From the NCBI RefSeq assembly GCF_020297055.1, contig NZ_JAIXCQ010000009.1, positions 124,001 through 188,000 of the forward strand: 64,000 bases of DNA. Direction: 5' to 3'. This document shows positions 62,545 to 64,000 of this stretch, one piece after another. The translations under genes and the position numbers were made by a program. The stretch is from Isoptericola luteus. GTDB taxonomy: Bacteria > Actinomycetota > Actinomycetes > Actinomycetales > Cellulomonadaceae. Within the stretch, counting starts at the first letter, position 1. Each line of letters opens with the position of its first letter. Under the pieces are notes generated by a model that saw only the letters and a program-made list of their open reading frames with translations, searched no databases and was not told where the DNA came from.

Positions 62545-64000
<1,456 letters not shown>

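Overview
This window is chromosomal DNA from a high-GC Gram-positive bacterium. Gene content fits an actinobacterium of the Micrococcales, probably near Cellulomonadaceae or Promicromonosporaceae: a GlnR-type nitrogen regulator, an F420 biosynthesis pair, a secreted GH18 chitinase with a chitin-binding domain, an LPXTG wall protein, a GlxR/Crp-like regulator, many GTG starts and many 1- to 4-base gene overlaps. The placement is inferred from gene content alone. I see no plasmid, phage or CRISPR region; the only clear mobile DNA is a small decayed integrative element in a tRNA-Pro gene.

Layout. 1-1.7 kb: two minus-strand exported proteins (a DUF6318-type lipoprotein and a PKD-like partner). 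1.9-6.8 kb: a plus-strand operon with a YtrA-like GntR repressor and two ABC exporters, preceded by a near-ideal palindromic operator and closed by a long hairpin. 6.9-11.7 kb: BASS-type transporter, glutamine-amidotransferase-like protein, large secreted M6 metalloprotease, NUDIX hydrolase. 11.7-13.1 kb: DAHP synthase behind a short Trp/Tyr/Phe-rich leader ORF that looks like a leaderless attenuator. 13.1-18.0 kb: AbiEi/Vsr-like protein, DUF4232 exported protein, FAD reductase, fructosamine-3-kinase-like protein. 18.2-20.2 kb: tRNA-Pro(CGG) carrying a 1.6-kb integrative-element remnant with 77-bp att repeats, a truncated integrase, a DUF6228-like gene and a broken PIN gene at its outer edge.

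20.3-26.1 kb: metallophosphoesterase, bifunctional PBP, DUF4177, RidA, Crp and endonuclease III. 26.2-33.3 kb: alpha/beta hydrolase, GlnR, membrane protein, YceI, then DsrE, a 37-residue membrane peptide, nitrobindin-like, YgfZ and a FUSC-like protein. 33.4-37.6 kb: PadR regulator with its membrane partner, a Phd/VapC-like toxin-antitoxin pair, DUF2516, asparaginase and Dtd. 37.7-47.4 kb: LuxR regulator, chitinase, LPXTG protein, DUF4012 protein, ECF sigma factor with a membrane partner, OsmC. 47.5-55.1 kb: epimerase, large D-lactate-dehydrogenase-like FAD/Fe-S protein, nitroreductase, MocR/PdxR regulator divergent from an aldo/keto reductase. 55.1-64 kb: F420 genes fbiD and fbiA, a thiamine-binding-like protein, a NucS-like/RAMA protein, a quinone-reductase-like enzyme, small proteins, and metX with the 3' end of metY.

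Most unusual observations: (1) the fbiD (cofC) reading frame carries two 72-bp nested-palindromic repeats, each exactly 24 codons and in frame, so the enzyme gains two related 24-residue insertions; (2) a separate family of hairpins with 12-18-bp arms, three with GTTGTCAGG-type arms and about 20-nt loops, occurs as a tandem pair in one intergenic region and again in another; (3) the likely leaderless aromatic attenuator peptide; (4) the mini-element, where att cores and putative integrase arm sites are still readable; (5) a RAMA-domain protein with a NucS-like N-terminus, a candidate reader of modified DNA with no known system nearby.
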